The notes under the pieces: generated by a model
Told to the model about the DNA's origin: nothing
What the model saw: the letters and a program-made list of their open reading frames with translations, nothing else
Databases searched by the model: none
Assembly (NCBI RefSeq): GCF_013911755.1
Contig: NZ_JACESP010000024.1
Span: forward strand, 1-58,624
Direction of reading: 5' to 3'
DNA: 58,624 nt
Origin: Sphingosinicella sp.
GTDB taxonomy: Bacteria > Pseudomonadota > Alphaproteobacteria > Sphingomonadales > Sphingomonadaceae
In this document: piece after piece, positions 1 through 7,726 of the stretch
Layout: each line of letters opens with the position of its first letter
How positions within the stretch are numbered: the stretch's first letter is position 1
Translations under genes and position numbers: made by a program

Positions 1-78
1 GGGGAAGTATATGATGTTGTCGGCGGCGGGGCGGTTTTCGGGGGGGAGCGTCGGGCCGATGTAGACGCTTAGAGGCAT
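1..78 (-). CDS. TfuA-like protein, N-terminal 26 codons (runs off the window)
   Basis: An ATG at 78 opens a frame that stays open to the window edge. The first residues, MPLSVYIGPTLP, match the start I know for TfuA-like proteins, a hydrophobic strand followed by a GPTL motif. TfuA proteins partner certain YcaO enzymes and are thought to supply activated sulfur for backbone thioamidation, as in trifolitoxin loci and methyl-coenzyme M reductase modification. The start codon lies inside the last codons of the YcaO gene (overlap 69-78), so the two are probably translationally coupled. Only 26 codons are visible, so the family call rests on the N-terminal motif plus the YcaO neighbour. Confidence 0.7.
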   Translation of the reverse strand, partial: MPLSVYIGPTLPPENRPAADNIIYFP

Positions 79-1247
79 TGTTCGGCGCCCAGCAGACCCG
101 GCATCCAGAGCCGCACGACGCTGACGCCGGGTAGTGAGAGGTCGCATCGCAGCATGTTTCGCACGCCGTCTTCCGCAAGGCCCGTGCAGAGCGCCGGTAA
201 GGACGGGCGCGCGTAATAGGCATCGCGCACGCGGCGCCAGTCCGTGCTTTGACCGGTCGGCGCCCCGAGCGCGCGGCGGCCGGCCTGCGTGGGCTCTTCG
301 GGCGTGATATCGTCGCGCGCGCCGCTGATGATGGTGAGGCGCGACTGCGCCGCCTCCGCAAAGGCGCGGAACAGCGCGTCGTCGGGATCGGGGCGGCAGG
401 CGGCGCCGAGAAACGAGGGCGCATAGCCCGGATCGTCGAGACGGCACATCACCACGGGCAGCCGGCCGACGCCTTCGACGATGTAGACGGCAATGGCGAT
501 GCCGAGATCCGCGAGATGATCGACCAGCGCGTGGAACCACGGGGCTTCGATCGTTTCTGGATCGACGCGCGCGCGGGCCTGCCCGGCCATGCCGCTTTTC
601 AGCCAATACGCCTGCGCGTCGCGTTCGATGCGTTCGAAGAGCGCCGCGCGCGTGGCGTCCTCAAGGCTTGCCCCCGCACCGAGGCCGAGGCTCGACCGCG
701 CGAACGGGCTGTCGCCGTCGAAGGTGAAATCCACCGAAACCGTGTCGAAGGGAACGAAGACGCGGCCGCCTTCGGGGAAGCGTTCGGCCGCGTACCAGCG
801 GATCGGCGCGTCCGGCCACTGCGTGCGGCTCGGCCGCACCTCGCCATAATCGAGGAAGCGAGGCAGACGCGCCTCTTCGGGAAGATCGTCAAAACGGCAG
901 AAAGGCCCGTCCGCCTGCACCGACTCCGCGCAGGCCCCCTCGATTGCTTCCATCGCTGCGGAAATGCGCGCATCGGCCTCGCAGCGCCCCTTGCCCTGAT
1001 GCACGGCGAGAGACCGGCTCATCGGCCGCACCGCCTGAAACACCGGCAGACCGATGCGGTCGAGGTGCGTCACCTCGCCGATCCGGGTGACGCCCGCCCA
1101 CTCGAGCGCCGGGCCAAGGCGTGCCAGCATTTCGGCGGCATCGACCTGCCGCCAGCGGTCCGAGGGCGGTACCAGCGTCAGCCATTCGGGAAGCAATCGG
1201 TCATGACCATCCGCTCGCCGCCGGGCTCCGGCAGCGTCACCGTTCAT
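69..1247 (-). CDS. YcaO-family ATP-dependent peptide-modifying enzyme
   Basis: A protein of about 392 residues with the YcaO nucleotide-binding signatures. Glutamates lie in MEAIEG near residue 101, ExxERD in FERIERDAQAYW near 206-216, and E-x2-QSR near 299-304. The SLGLGAG turn precedes the second motif. YcaO enzymes use ATP to activate a peptide amide, making azolines, amidines or thioamides. The C terminus lacks the PxPxP tail typical of azoline-forming YcaOs, and the next gene encodes TfuA; both favour the TfuA-dependent thioamidating group. GTG at 1250 and ATG at 1247 are adjacent candidate starts and I prefer the ATG; the ribosome binding site is weak. The gene follows the 90-residue peptide gene by about 19 bases, so one transcript is likely. 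The substrate is unknown. Confidence 0.88.
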   Translation of the reverse strand: MNGDAAGARRRADGHDRLLPEWLTLVPPSDRWRQVDAAEMLARLGPALEWAGVTRIGEVTHLDRIGLPVFQAVRPMSRSLAVHQGKGRCEADARISAAMEAIEGACAESVQADGPFCRFDDLPEEARLPRFLDYGEVRPSRTQWPDAPIRWYAAERFPEGGRVFVPFDTVSVDFTFDGDSPFARSSLGLGAGASLEDATRAALFERIERDAQAYWLKSGMAGQARARVDPETIEAPWFHALVDHLADLGIAIAVYIVEGVGRLPVVMCRLDDPGYAPSFLGAACRPDPDDALFRAFAEAAQSRLTIISGARDDITPEEPTQAGRRALGAPTGQSTDWRRVRDAYYARPSLPALCTGLAEDGVRNMLRCDLSLPGVSVVRLWMPGLLGAEQCL

Positions 1248-1266
1248 CACGAACCGGCTGCCCGCT

Positions 1267-1539
1267 TTACCTGCCGCCGCCCCAGGTCTGCTGGAAGGCC
1301 ATGACGTTGTTGGACTTCGGCAGCTTCACGGCCTCGACAGAATCCCCGGCCTTCTTCGCAGCCTCGAAGATGCGGACGAGGTTTTCGACGTCGCTCTTTT
1401 CCTGCGCGGTCGTCGCCTTCGCGAGTTCGTAGGTCGCGACCGACTGGGTGACGTAATACGTCTCGCCATCCTTGATGATGAAGGTCGGGTCACTGGAGCC
1501 GCCGAGCTCAACGCGCGTGATCGTCGGGGGAATGCTCAT
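1267..1539 (-). CDS. Small protein (90 aa) upstream of YcaO; candidate RiPP precursor
   Basis: I do not recognise this family. The ATG at 1539 is preferred over an in-frame ATG at 1575 because a good AGGAGG lies about seven bases upstream of it. The 90-residue product has no cysteine, signal peptide or membrane segment. A possible beta-hairpin (FIIKDGETYYVTQ, about 20-32) is followed by a likely charged helix (about 42-64). It ends in a short Asn/Gln/Trp-containing tail finishing WGGGR. That leader-like N half plus a short glycine-rich tail, directly in front of ycaO and tfuA on the same strand, is what a ribosomally made, modified peptide precursor looks like. It could instead be a binding partner or leader-recognition protein. 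The precursor role is inference from context. Confidence 0.6.
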   Translation of the reverse strand: MSIPPTITRVELGGSSDPTFIIKDGETYYVTQSVATYELAKATTAQEKSDVENLVRIFEAAKKAGDSVEAVKLPKSNNVMAFQQTWGGGR

Positions 1540-1623
1540 GGGTTCTGCCTCCTGCCTGATGGATTCAGTCCGCATTGCCTACGTCCGGCCGCGGAAAAGC
1601 GCCAGAGACAAAGAGGGTGAAGA

Positions 1624-1854
1624 TCATATTTCGAGGAGGTTGGCAAAGGGCGCGTCCTCCTCCCCTGCACACTTCCCGATCCGGATTCTGCTCGGACGGT
1701 GCTCGCCGACGAAGGTTTGTTTCGCCGCATCGGCACCCGCAAGCATCGCGGGCGCGCCCTGCATGTGGACGGCGCGACTGGCGGGCGCGGTGGCGTTGAA
1801 CGCGGCGGCGGCGAGCGCGGCGGTAATAAGGACGCGCTTGAGATCGGACGGCAT
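1624..1854 (-). CDS. Putative small secreted protein (76 aa)
   Basis: From an ATG at 1854 the frame encodes 76 residues. They start with a plausible Sec signal peptide: basic residues, then LITAALAAAAF, then an Ala-rich APASRA cleavage region near residue 28. The mature part is about 48 residues, holds a single cysteine, and matches no family I know. A longer reading from 1923 exists, but the signal peptide only makes sense from 1854. The ribosome binding site is poor. It ends 84 bases before the candidate precursor gene on the same strand, so it may share its promoter region. The chance that this is a spurious frame in GC-rich DNA is real. Confidence 0.35.
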   Translation of the reverse strand: MPSDLKRVLITAALAAAAFNATAPASRAVHMQGAPAMLAGADAAKQTFVGEHRPSRIRIGKCAGEEDAPFANLLEI

Positions 1855-1990
1855 GGTTTCGTGCTTTCGAATGAAATTCCGTGCCGGCAGCGGCTGCGAC
1901 CACCACCACCGACACGTGCTCATCTAGGCCACCAGCGTCAGCGGCCGCGCGAACGCTCCGTCAGATCATCGTCAAATCGGGGCGGTGTAC

Positions 1991-2025
1991 GGGGATTCGC
2001 CCATGCCGGGCTGGATCGAATCCCC
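1991..2025. terminator. Hairpin after egtD, candidate terminator
   Basis: A perfect nine-base inverted repeat (GGGGATTCG at 1991-1999, CGAATCCCC at 2017-2025) encloses a 17-base loop that can itself pair GCCC with GGGC. It begins 22 bases past the egtD stop on the minus strand. No T-run follows on that strand, so it may be a transcript-end stabiliser or a Rho-assisted stop rather than a classical intrinsic terminator. Confidence 0.45.
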
Positions 2026-2047
2026 ACCATACCCAGTGAAATGAGCG

Positions 2048-3010
2048 TCAGGGCTCCATTTCGTCCGCGCCGCCGCGCCAAAGATGCAGGCTGAACAGGC
2101 CGCGCGCGTCCATCCAGTAGCGGACTGGTCGCCACCCGGCGGCGCGGGCGAGCAGGCGCGCCTCCTCGATCGTGTACTTGTGGCTGTTTTCGGTGTGGAT
2201 CGTCTCGCCCTCACGGAGGCTGAATGTTTCGCCGACCGCATGAAAGCGGACGTCGCGCGTCGCGGCGAGGTGCATTTCGATGCGCCCCAGATCGTCGTTC
2301 CACAGTGCGCGGTGTTCGAAGGCATCCAGCGGGATATCGCCGCCGAGTTCGCGATTGATGCGCGCCAGCAGGTTGAGGTTGAACGCGGCGGTGACGCCTG
2401 CTGAATCGTCATATGCCGCCTCGATCAGGCGCGGGTTCTTGCGCAGATCGATGCCGATGGCGAGCCACGGCGCCTCTCCGAGCGTGGCACGGAACGCGCG
2501 CAGCAGGTCAACGGCGGCGGCATGGGTGAGGTTGCCGATCGTCGAGCCGGGGAAGAAGCCGATCATCGGGCGGTCCCGGGCGGCGTGCGGCAGCATGATC
2601 GGTTTCGTGAAGTCGGCCGCCACCGGCAGGATATCGAGGCCGGGCAGCACCTGCTCCAGCCGCGCCGCCGCATCGCGCAGGAAGCCCGCGGAAATGTCGA
2701 TGGGCACATAAGCGGCGGCGCGCACCGCCTCCACGAAGATCGGTGTTTTCGTCGATGATCCGGATCCGAATTCCACGACGACCTTGCCCGCACCCGCGAT
2801 CCATCCGATTTCATCGGCGTGCGCGTCCAGAAGCCCGGTTTCGGTGCGGGTCGGGTAATATTCGGGAAGCGTGGTGATCGCTTCGAAAAGCTCCGAACCG
2901 CGCCGATCATAAAGGTAGCGCGCCGGAATCACCTTGCGGGTCTGCGACAGGCCCCGCACCACGGCATCCGCGAAATCGTCTTTCACCAGGTCTTCTGTTG
3001 CTGACGTCAT
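2048..3010 (-). CDS. egtD: EgtD, histidine N-alpha-methyltransferase (ergothioneine biosynthesis)
   Basis: The 320-residue product should trimethylate the alpha-amino group of histidine with three S-adenosylmethionines to give hercynine, the first ergothioneine step. Visible family landmarks are RYLYDRRGSELFEAIT at 31-46, EYYPTRTE at 50-57, the SAM loop EFGSGSSTKT at 80-89, a GFFPGSTIGN segment, and ENS in TENSHKYT. The last carries the glutamate and serine that bind the substrate amino group in characterised EgtD. I chose ATG 3010 because the product begins just ahead of the conserved domain; a longer open frame upstream overlaps egtB in another frame and is artefactual. It follows egtB by 13 bases and is co-transcribed. 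Confidence 0.95.
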   Translation of the reverse strand: MTSATEDLVKDDFADAVVRGLSQTRKVIPARYLYDRRGSELFEAITTLPEYYPTRTETGLLDAHADEIGWIAGAGKVVVEFGSGSSTKTPIFVEAVRAAAYVPIDISAGFLRDAAARLEQVLPGLDILPVAADFTKPIMLPHAARDRPMIGFFPGSTIGNLTHAAAVDLLRAFRATLGEAPWLAIGIDLRKNPRLIEAAYDDSAGVTAAFNLNLLARINRELGGDIPLDAFEHRALWNDDLGRIEMHLAATRDVRFHAVGETFSLREGETIHTENSHKYTIEEARLLARAAGWRPVRYWMDARGLFSLHLWRGGADEMEP

Positions 3011-3023
3011 GACGTGTCCGTTC

Positions 3024-4214
3024 CTAAATGTCCTTCGCCAGCCGCACGCCGGTGAATTGCCAGCGCTGGTGGGGATAGAAGAAGTTGCGGTAGGTGGGGC
3101 GGGCATGGCCTTCGGGTGTCGCGCACGACGAGCCCCGCAGGATGAACTGCCCGCACATGAACTTGCCGTTATACTCGCCCACAGCGCCGGCCGCCGGACG
3201 GAAGCCGGGGTAGGCGGCGTAGGCGCTCTGGGTCCATTGCCAGCAGGTGCCGAACAGCTGCGAAAGCGCCGCGTTTTCGGCCATCGCTTCCCATTCCGCC
3301 TCGCGCGGCAGACGCGCGCCGGCCCAGCGCGCGAAGGCATCCGCTTCGAAGTAACTGACATGCGTTGCCGGTGCCGCGGGATCGACTGCCTGCCGCCCCG
3401 CGAGCGTGATCGTGGACCAGCCGCCGTCCTCGCGCCGCCAGTAAAGTGGTGCCGTGACGTCATTCTGCTCGGCCCATGCCCACCCGTCCGAAAGCCAGAG
3501 TGTCGGCATGCGGTAGCCGCCATCGTCGATGAACGCGGCCCATTCGGCGTTCGTTACCAGCCGCGATCCGAGCGCGAAGGGTTGCAGCAGTTCGGGGTGG
3601 CGGGGGGTTTCGCAGTCGAACGCGAAGCTGTCTCCGGCGTGGCCGATGGAAACGATGCCGCCGGGATGCGCCAGCCAATCATGGGCATCGGCGTTCAACG
3701 CAGGGAAGGGCGCGTCCTCCGCATAAACGGGCGCGAAGGGGTTTTCCGAAAACAGGTGCAAGATGTCGGTCAGCAGCAGTTCCTGATGCTGTTGCTCGTG
3801 GTGGCAACCGAGTGTGATCAGCGTCCGCGCGGAGTCCGGCAGATCATCGATCGCGCGGTCGAGCGCAGCATCGACGTGAGCGCGCCAGGCGAGGATTTCG
3901 GCGAGCGCCGGCCGCGTCAGCATCCCGCGCCGGTCGCGGCGAAGGCGCGGCCCGGCGGCTTCGTAATAGCTGTTGAACAGGAAGCCGTATGCCGGATCGA
4001 ACACGCTGTAGCCCGGCACATGCGGGGCAAGCACGAAGGTTTCGAAGAACCATGTCGTGTGCGCGAGGTGCCATTTCGCCGGGCTCGCATCGGGCATCGA
4101 CTGCGCGCTCGCATCCGTGTCCGAAAGCGGCGCGACGAGATCAACGCTGTGTCGCCGAATCTTTGAAAGGAACCGGCGGAGCGCGGCGTGCGCGCAAATC
4201 GTTTGTGAAGCCAT
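3024..4214 (-). CDS. egtB: EgtB, hercynine oxygenase / sulfoxide synthase
   Basis: A 396-residue protein with an N-terminal DinB-like four-helix domain and a C-terminal formylglycine-generating-enzyme (FGE-sulfatase) domain, the normal EgtB layout. The iron-binding histidines are visible: H52 in WHLAHTTWFFETF, and H139 and H143 in CHHEQQHQE. The C-terminal domain shows ARLPREAEWE, WQWTQSAY and FILRGSSC. The enzyme joins hercynine to a thiol (gamma-glutamylcysteine or cysteine) with oxygen. No egtA, egtC or egtE is in the window, as expected if this strain uses cysteine directly or keeps the lyase elsewhere. It is the first gene of the egtB-egtD pair. Confidence 0.95.
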   Translation of the reverse strand: MASQTICAHAALRRFLSKIRRHSVDLVAPLSDTDASAQSMPDASPAKWHLAHTTWFFETFVLAPHVPGYSVFDPAYGFLFNSYYEAAGPRLRRDRRGMLTRPALAEILAWRAHVDAALDRAIDDLPDSARTLITLGCHHEQQHQELLLTDILHLFSENPFAPVYAEDAPFPALNADAHDWLAHPGGIVSIGHAGDSFAFDCETPRHPELLQPFALGSRLVTNAEWAAFIDDGGYRMPTLWLSDGWAWAEQNDVTAPLYWRREDGGWSTITLAGRQAVDPAAPATHVSYFEADAFARWAGARLPREAEWEAMAENAALSQLFGTCWQWTQSAYAAYPGFRPAAGAVGEYNGKFMCGQFILRGSSCATPEGHARPTYRNFFYPHQRWQFTGVRLAKDI

Positions 4215-4243
4215 GCGTCCTCCCTGTTCGGGAAGGGCCGCGT

Positions 4244-4804
4244 TCAGCCTTCCCGGTTGGCGCCCGGAACCCAGAGCACGTCGGCCCTGCCCTTGTCGTT
4301 GCAGTGACGTGCCATGACAAACAAATGATCCGACAATCGGTTCAAATATTTGATGGGCAGCTCGCCGATCGCATCGGTCTCGTTCGCCTCCACGGCGATT
4401 CGCTCGGCGCGGCGAACGACCGTGCGGGCGACGTGAAGCTGGGCCGCAAGCGCGGATCCGCCGGGCAGGATGAAGCTGGTGAGGGGTTCCAGATCAACGT
4501 TCATCGCGTCGATTTCGCGCTCCAGCCGGTCAACCTGCGCCTGCGTGACGCGGAGCGCGCCCGTGATCTCTCCGGGCGTCGCGAGGTCGGCGCCGAGATC
4601 GAACAGGTCGTTCTGGATGCGCGCGAGCATTGCATCGTCCGCGCCTTCGGCATGGAGCCGCGCGACACCGATCGCGCTGTTCGCCTCGTCGGCGGTGCCG
4701 TAGGCGGCGACGCGCGCGTCGTGCTTGGCGCGGCGGCTGCCGTCGACAAGGCCCGTCGTGCCGTCGTCGCCGGTGCGCGTGTAGATCTTGTTGAGCTTGA
4801 CCAT
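4244..4804 (-). CDS. pduO: PduO-type ATP:cob(I)alamin adenosyltransferase
   Basis: A 186-residue, full-length PduO-type adenosyltransferase, which attaches the adenosyl group of ATP to cob(I)alamin to make coenzyme B12. The N-terminal ATP-binding TRTGDDGTTGL loop (9-19), YGTADEANS (about 35-43) and the C-terminal YLNRLSDHLFVMAR stretch are present. A trimeric helical-bundle enzyme is expected. It lies four bases downstream of the small HIG1-like membrane protein and 29 bases upstream of egtB. No B12-dependent enzyme or cobalamin synthesis gene is nearby, so it probably serves a mutase or reductase encoded elsewhere. Confidence 0.93.
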   Translation of the reverse strand: MVKLNKIYTRTGDDGTTGLVDGSRRAKHDARVAAYGTADEANSAIGVARLHAEGADDAMLARIQNDLFDLGADLATPGEITGALRVTQAQVDRLEREIDAMNVDLEPLTSFILPGGSALAAQLHVARTVVRRAERIAVEANETDAIGELPIKYLNRLSDHLFVMARHCNDKGRADVLWVPGANREG

Positions 4805-4808
4805 GAAA

Positions 4809-5012
4809 TCAGCCGCCGTTCCGGGTCATCATGATAAGGATGATGACAAGGATGACGGTAATCCCCTGCAGCAGCACGCGGTAGCTCATCAGCTTGTTCG
4901 ACTGCTGGCCGGTGATGTCCTTTCCGCGCGCCATCACGATGATGCCGCGCACGAGCACGGCGGCGGTCGCAAGCGCTCCGATAACGATGAGGGCAATGAC
5001 GAGTCCGGTCAT
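4809..5012 (-). CDS. HIG1-domain-like twin transmembrane protein (67 aa)
   Basis: A 67-residue protein with two hydrophobic helices (about 3-24 and 45-62). They flank a short polar loop containing MARGKDITGQQSNKLMSYRV. The loop-plus-second-helix pattern is that of bacterial HIG1_N proteins, which in alphaproteobacteria are small inner-membrane proteins linked to respiratory supercomplexes. It is immediately upstream of the adenosyltransferase gene with a four-base gap, an arrangement I have seen in other alphaproteobacteria. The ribosome binding site before ATG 5012 is weak. Function here is inferred only from family. Confidence 0.75.
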   Translation of the reverse strand: MTGLVIALIVIGALATAAVLVRGIIVMARGKDITGQQSNKLMSYRVLLQGITVILVIILIMMTRNGG

Positions 5013-5082
5013 GAGGCAAGAGTAATACGGGTTTCGGCGCCCATGTCACGCCGCAGCGTGCCGGCGATCAGAATTTGTAGAA

Positions 5083-6024
5083 TCAGAATTTGTAGACGAG
5101 GCTGGCGCGCGTCACCGTGTCGGTCTTCACCTTGTCGTCGGGCGGATCGGTTTCGTGCTTCACGTCGAACGATAGCCGCGTCGAGAGATTGCCGATGAGC
5201 TTGGTGGTGAGCGCGCTGTTCGCGAACAGCGTGTCGTTGCCGTCACCGACGACGAAGCCGGCTTCCTCGGTGAAGATCAGGTCGCCGACCACGGTCCAGC
5301 GGAGATTCGTCCTGCCGCGCACACTGAGCTCGTTCCGGTTGCGATCCGCATCCGGCTCCAGCTCGTCGAAGACGGAGCGCGTCTGGCGGAGCGCCGGGCC
5401 GCCTTCGAAGGCAAGCCGGACCCGCGGCCTTTCCGCAGCGATCCAGCCGAAACCGGCGGATTCGGTGAAACGACGGTTGAAGCCGGCGAAGCGGTCACTT
5501 TCCCAGCCGACGAAACCGAACGTGTAGAAACGCGGGCTGAAACGGTGGTCGGCCTGATAGGACGCGCCATAGCGTTCGCGCGTGCGCTCGCCGTCCGATT
5601 CCTGGAAATCGGCTTCGGCGAAGATCCGGTGACGCCACGTGAGGCCCTGTTTCACCAGATCGATCTTGCCGGAAGCGCCGCGCTCGTCGGTGTTGCCGCT
5701 GGTGAGGGTCGCGCCGAGCGCGGCCTCGCCCTCCCAGCCGTTGGTGAAGCCCTGCGTGGCGAGCGCCTGACGGCGTTGCTTTTCGGCTTCATGCGCGGCG
5801 CGGATTTCCGAAACCATCGCATCGATCTCGGCCATCGCCTGCGGCTGCGTTCGCCGTGCGAGTGCGGCAATGGTATCGAGCTGGCCGGGCTCGGCGGCGC
5901 GGATCATCTCTGCAACGGGCGCGGGAAGAACGCCTTCCGCGGACCGCTGTTCTGTCGGCGGCGTCTGGGAGAGCACCGCGGCGGATGCAAGGCAAATGGG
6001 AGCGGCGAGCGCGATACGCCACAC
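5083..6024 (-). CDS. DUF481 (YdiY-like) outer-membrane protein
   Basis: The likely start is GTG at 6024, since AAGGAG sits eight bases before it and a signal peptide (WRIALAAPICLASAAVLS) follows at once. The upstream in-frame extension to 6090 has no such site. After the signal comes a charged helical linker (about residues 40-95), then a beta-rich domain with alternating aromatic strands. The domain begins GWEGEAALGATLTSGNTDERG, characteristic of DUF481, and the protein ends in VYKF with the terminal phenylalanine of outer-membrane barrels. Members are predicted barrels of unknown role, sometimes linked to salt or acid stress. It appears monocistronic. Confidence 0.82.
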   Translation of the reverse strand: MWRIALAAPICLASAAVLSQTPPTEQRSAEGVLPAPVAEMIRAAEPGQLDTIAALARRTQPQAMAEIDAMVSEIRAAHEAEKQRRQALATQGFTNGWEGEAALGATLTSGNTDERGASGKIDLVKQGLTWRHRIFAEADFQESDGERTRERYGASYQADHRFSPRFYTFGFVGWESDRFAGFNRRFTESAGFGWIAAERPRVRLAFEGGPALRQTRSVFDELEPDADRNRNELSVRGRTNLRWTVVGDLIFTEEAGFVVGDGNDTLFANSALTTKLIGNLSTRLSFDVKHETDPPDDKVKTDTVTRASLVYKF

Positions 6025-6082
6025 GTGTCGATCTCCTTGTTTCTCGCCCCCCGGCGCGCACCGCCTAACAAAACTTGCCGCG

Positions 6083-6964
6083 TCAGGCAAAACCGAGTTG
6101 ATGCTTTATCGCCTCTGGCGGGACGCCCCGTGCGCGAAGTTCGGCGAGCGTTTCGGCACGGTCGCGTTTGGCGAGGCGTTTGCCGTCCGGGCCGGTGAGC
6201 AGCGCGTGGTGGTGGTAATGTGGCGTCGGCAGGCCGAGCAGCGCCTGCAGCAGCCGGTGGATATGCGTCGCCGCAAACAGATCCTCGCCGCGCACGACGT
6301 CGGTGATGCCCTGCAGTGCATCGTCGACGGTGACGGAGAGGTGATAGCTGGTGCCGGCGTCCTTGCGCGCGATCACCACATCGCCCTCGACCTCGGGCGC
6401 TGCCGCGATCTCGCCGCGTGCAGCGTCTTGCCATGAAAGCGGCCCGGCAAGGGCGGCGGCGCGGGCGATGTCGATGCGCCATGCGTGCGGTTCCGCCATG
6501 CGCCGCGCGCGCGTTTCCGCGTCCAGCGCGCGGCAGGTGCCGGGGTAGAGCGGCTGCGCGCCGTGCGGGGCGCTTGCGGCTGCGGCGATGTCGGCGCGCG
6601 TGCAGAAGCACGGATACACCACGCTGAGCGCCTTCAGCCGTGCAAGCGCCGCGGCATAATCGTCCATGTGTTCGGACTGGCGGCGCACCGGCATTTCCCA
6701 TGCAAGGCCGAGCCAGGCGAGATCTTCGAAAATGCCGTCCGTGAATTCGGGGCGGCAGCGGCCGGTGTCGATATCCTCGATGCGCAGCAGGAAACGGCCG
6801 CCGTGCGCGGCGGCGAAGCGGAACGCCGTGAGCGCCGAGAAGGCGTGGCCGAGATGCAGGCGCCCCGTGGGGCTCGGCGCGAAGCGTGTGACGACCGTTA
6901 TGATGGACTCCCCGAAATTCTTGGCGCAGTCTGCACAAAGCGCATTGACCTCACCCCAGATCAA
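6083..6964 (-). CDS. gluQ: GluQRS, glutamyl-queuosine tRNA(Asp) synthetase
   Basis: A truncated glutamyl-tRNA synthetase paralogue that activates glutamate and transfers it to the queuosine of tRNA(Asp). It shows TRFAPSPTGRLHLGHAFSAL with the HIGH-type motif, a GKRLAKRD motif in place of KMSKS, and zinc ligands CFC with YPGTC. It has no anticodon-binding domain and is near the usual 290 residues. The start is odd. Homologues begin two or three residues before VVTRFAPSP, but no ATG, GTG or TTG exists there in frame. The only conventional candidate is TTG 6964, 25 codons upstream and without a clear ribosome binding site. A GGGGAG lies just before ATC-ATA codons, so a rare start is possible. 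Confidence 0.9.
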   Translation of the reverse strand: MIWGEVNALCADCAKNFGESIITVVTRFAPSPTGRLHLGHAFSALTAFRFAAAHGGRFLLRIEDIDTGRCRPEFTDGIFEDLAWLGLAWEMPVRRQSEHMDDYAAALARLKALSVVYPCFCTRADIAAAASAPHGAQPLYPGTCRALDAETRARRMAEPHAWRIDIARAAALAGPLSWQDAARGEIAAAPEVEGDVVIARKDAGTSYHLSVTVDDALQGITDVVRGEDLFAATHIHRLLQALLGLPTPHYHHHALLTGPDGKRLAKRDRAETLAELRARGVPPEAIKHQLGFA

Positions 6965-7100
6965 GTGGTGTCATAGCGGCGACACACAATACGCTGTATG
7001 GTGCGTGCAGTAAGGTTACGGACGGCCGGTGCGGCCGCCTTGCGTGCGACAGGGTACGGGTAGCGCCCCGGCAGTCCGCGAAAAAGCGGACTGGGGCTCA

Positions 7101-7679
7101 ATGTATACGACCGAACTTCTTGATACGCGTGTGGTTTCGCCGGAAAGTTGCCCGGCGCTGGTGCTGAACGCCGATTATACGCCGCTCTCTTATTATCCGC
7201 TCAGCCTGTGGTCGTGGCAGACCGCGATCAAGGCGGCATTCCTCGACCGGGTTTCGGTGGTCGCCGAATACGACCGCGTGGTGCACAGCCCGCGCTTCGC
7301 GATGCGGCTGCCTTCGGTGATCGCGCTTCGGGATTATGTGAAACCGTCGTCGCACCCCGCGTTCACGCGCTTCAACCTGTTCCTGCGCGACCGGTTCAGC
7401 TGCCAGTATTGCGGCGGGCGGCACGATCTCACCTTCGATCATGTCGTGCCGCGCGCATACGGCGGGCGCACGACGTGGGCGAATGTCACCACCGCGTGCG
7501 CGCCCTGCAACCTGCGCAAGGGCGGGCGTACCCCGGCGGAGGCGCACATGGCGCTGCGCTCGGCGCCGCGCCAGCCGACTGCGCACGAACTGCAGGTGAA
7601 CGGCCGGGCCTTCCCGCCGCACCACCTCCACGAAACGTGGCGCGATTACCTCTATTGGGACTCCGAACTCGAGGCGTAG
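7101..7679 (+). CDS. HNH endonuclease-family protein
   Basis: A 192-residue protein with a C-terminal HNH fold. Zinc-binding pairs are CQYC (101-104) and CAPC (133-136), and the catalytic stretch is TFDHVVPRAYGG with D113-H114 and N128. The N half (ALVLNADYTPLSYYPLSLWSW) is the conserved lead-in of a chromosomal HNH family found next to housekeeping genes in most alphaproteobacteria. The target is not known, and the single-copy, non-mobile context argues against a restriction or homing enzyme. ATG 7101 is preferred over earlier in-frame codons because the family normally begins 15-20 residues before ALVLNAD. It lies 47 bases upstream of ppc on the same strand. Confidence 0.87.
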   Translation: MYTTELLDTRVVSPESCPALVLNADYTPLSYYPLSLWSWQTAIKAAFLDRVSVVAEYDRVVHSPRFAMRLPSVIALRDYVKPSSHPAFTRFNLFLRDRFSCQYCGGRHDLTFDHVVPRAYGGRTTWANVTTACAPCNLRKGGRTPAEAHMALRSAPRQPTAHELQVNGRAFPPHHLHETWRDYLYWDSELEA

Positions 7680-7726
7680 GCCTTCTGCTGTTGCGGTGCA
7701 GCATCGGCGCGAATAGCCTTGTCGGC

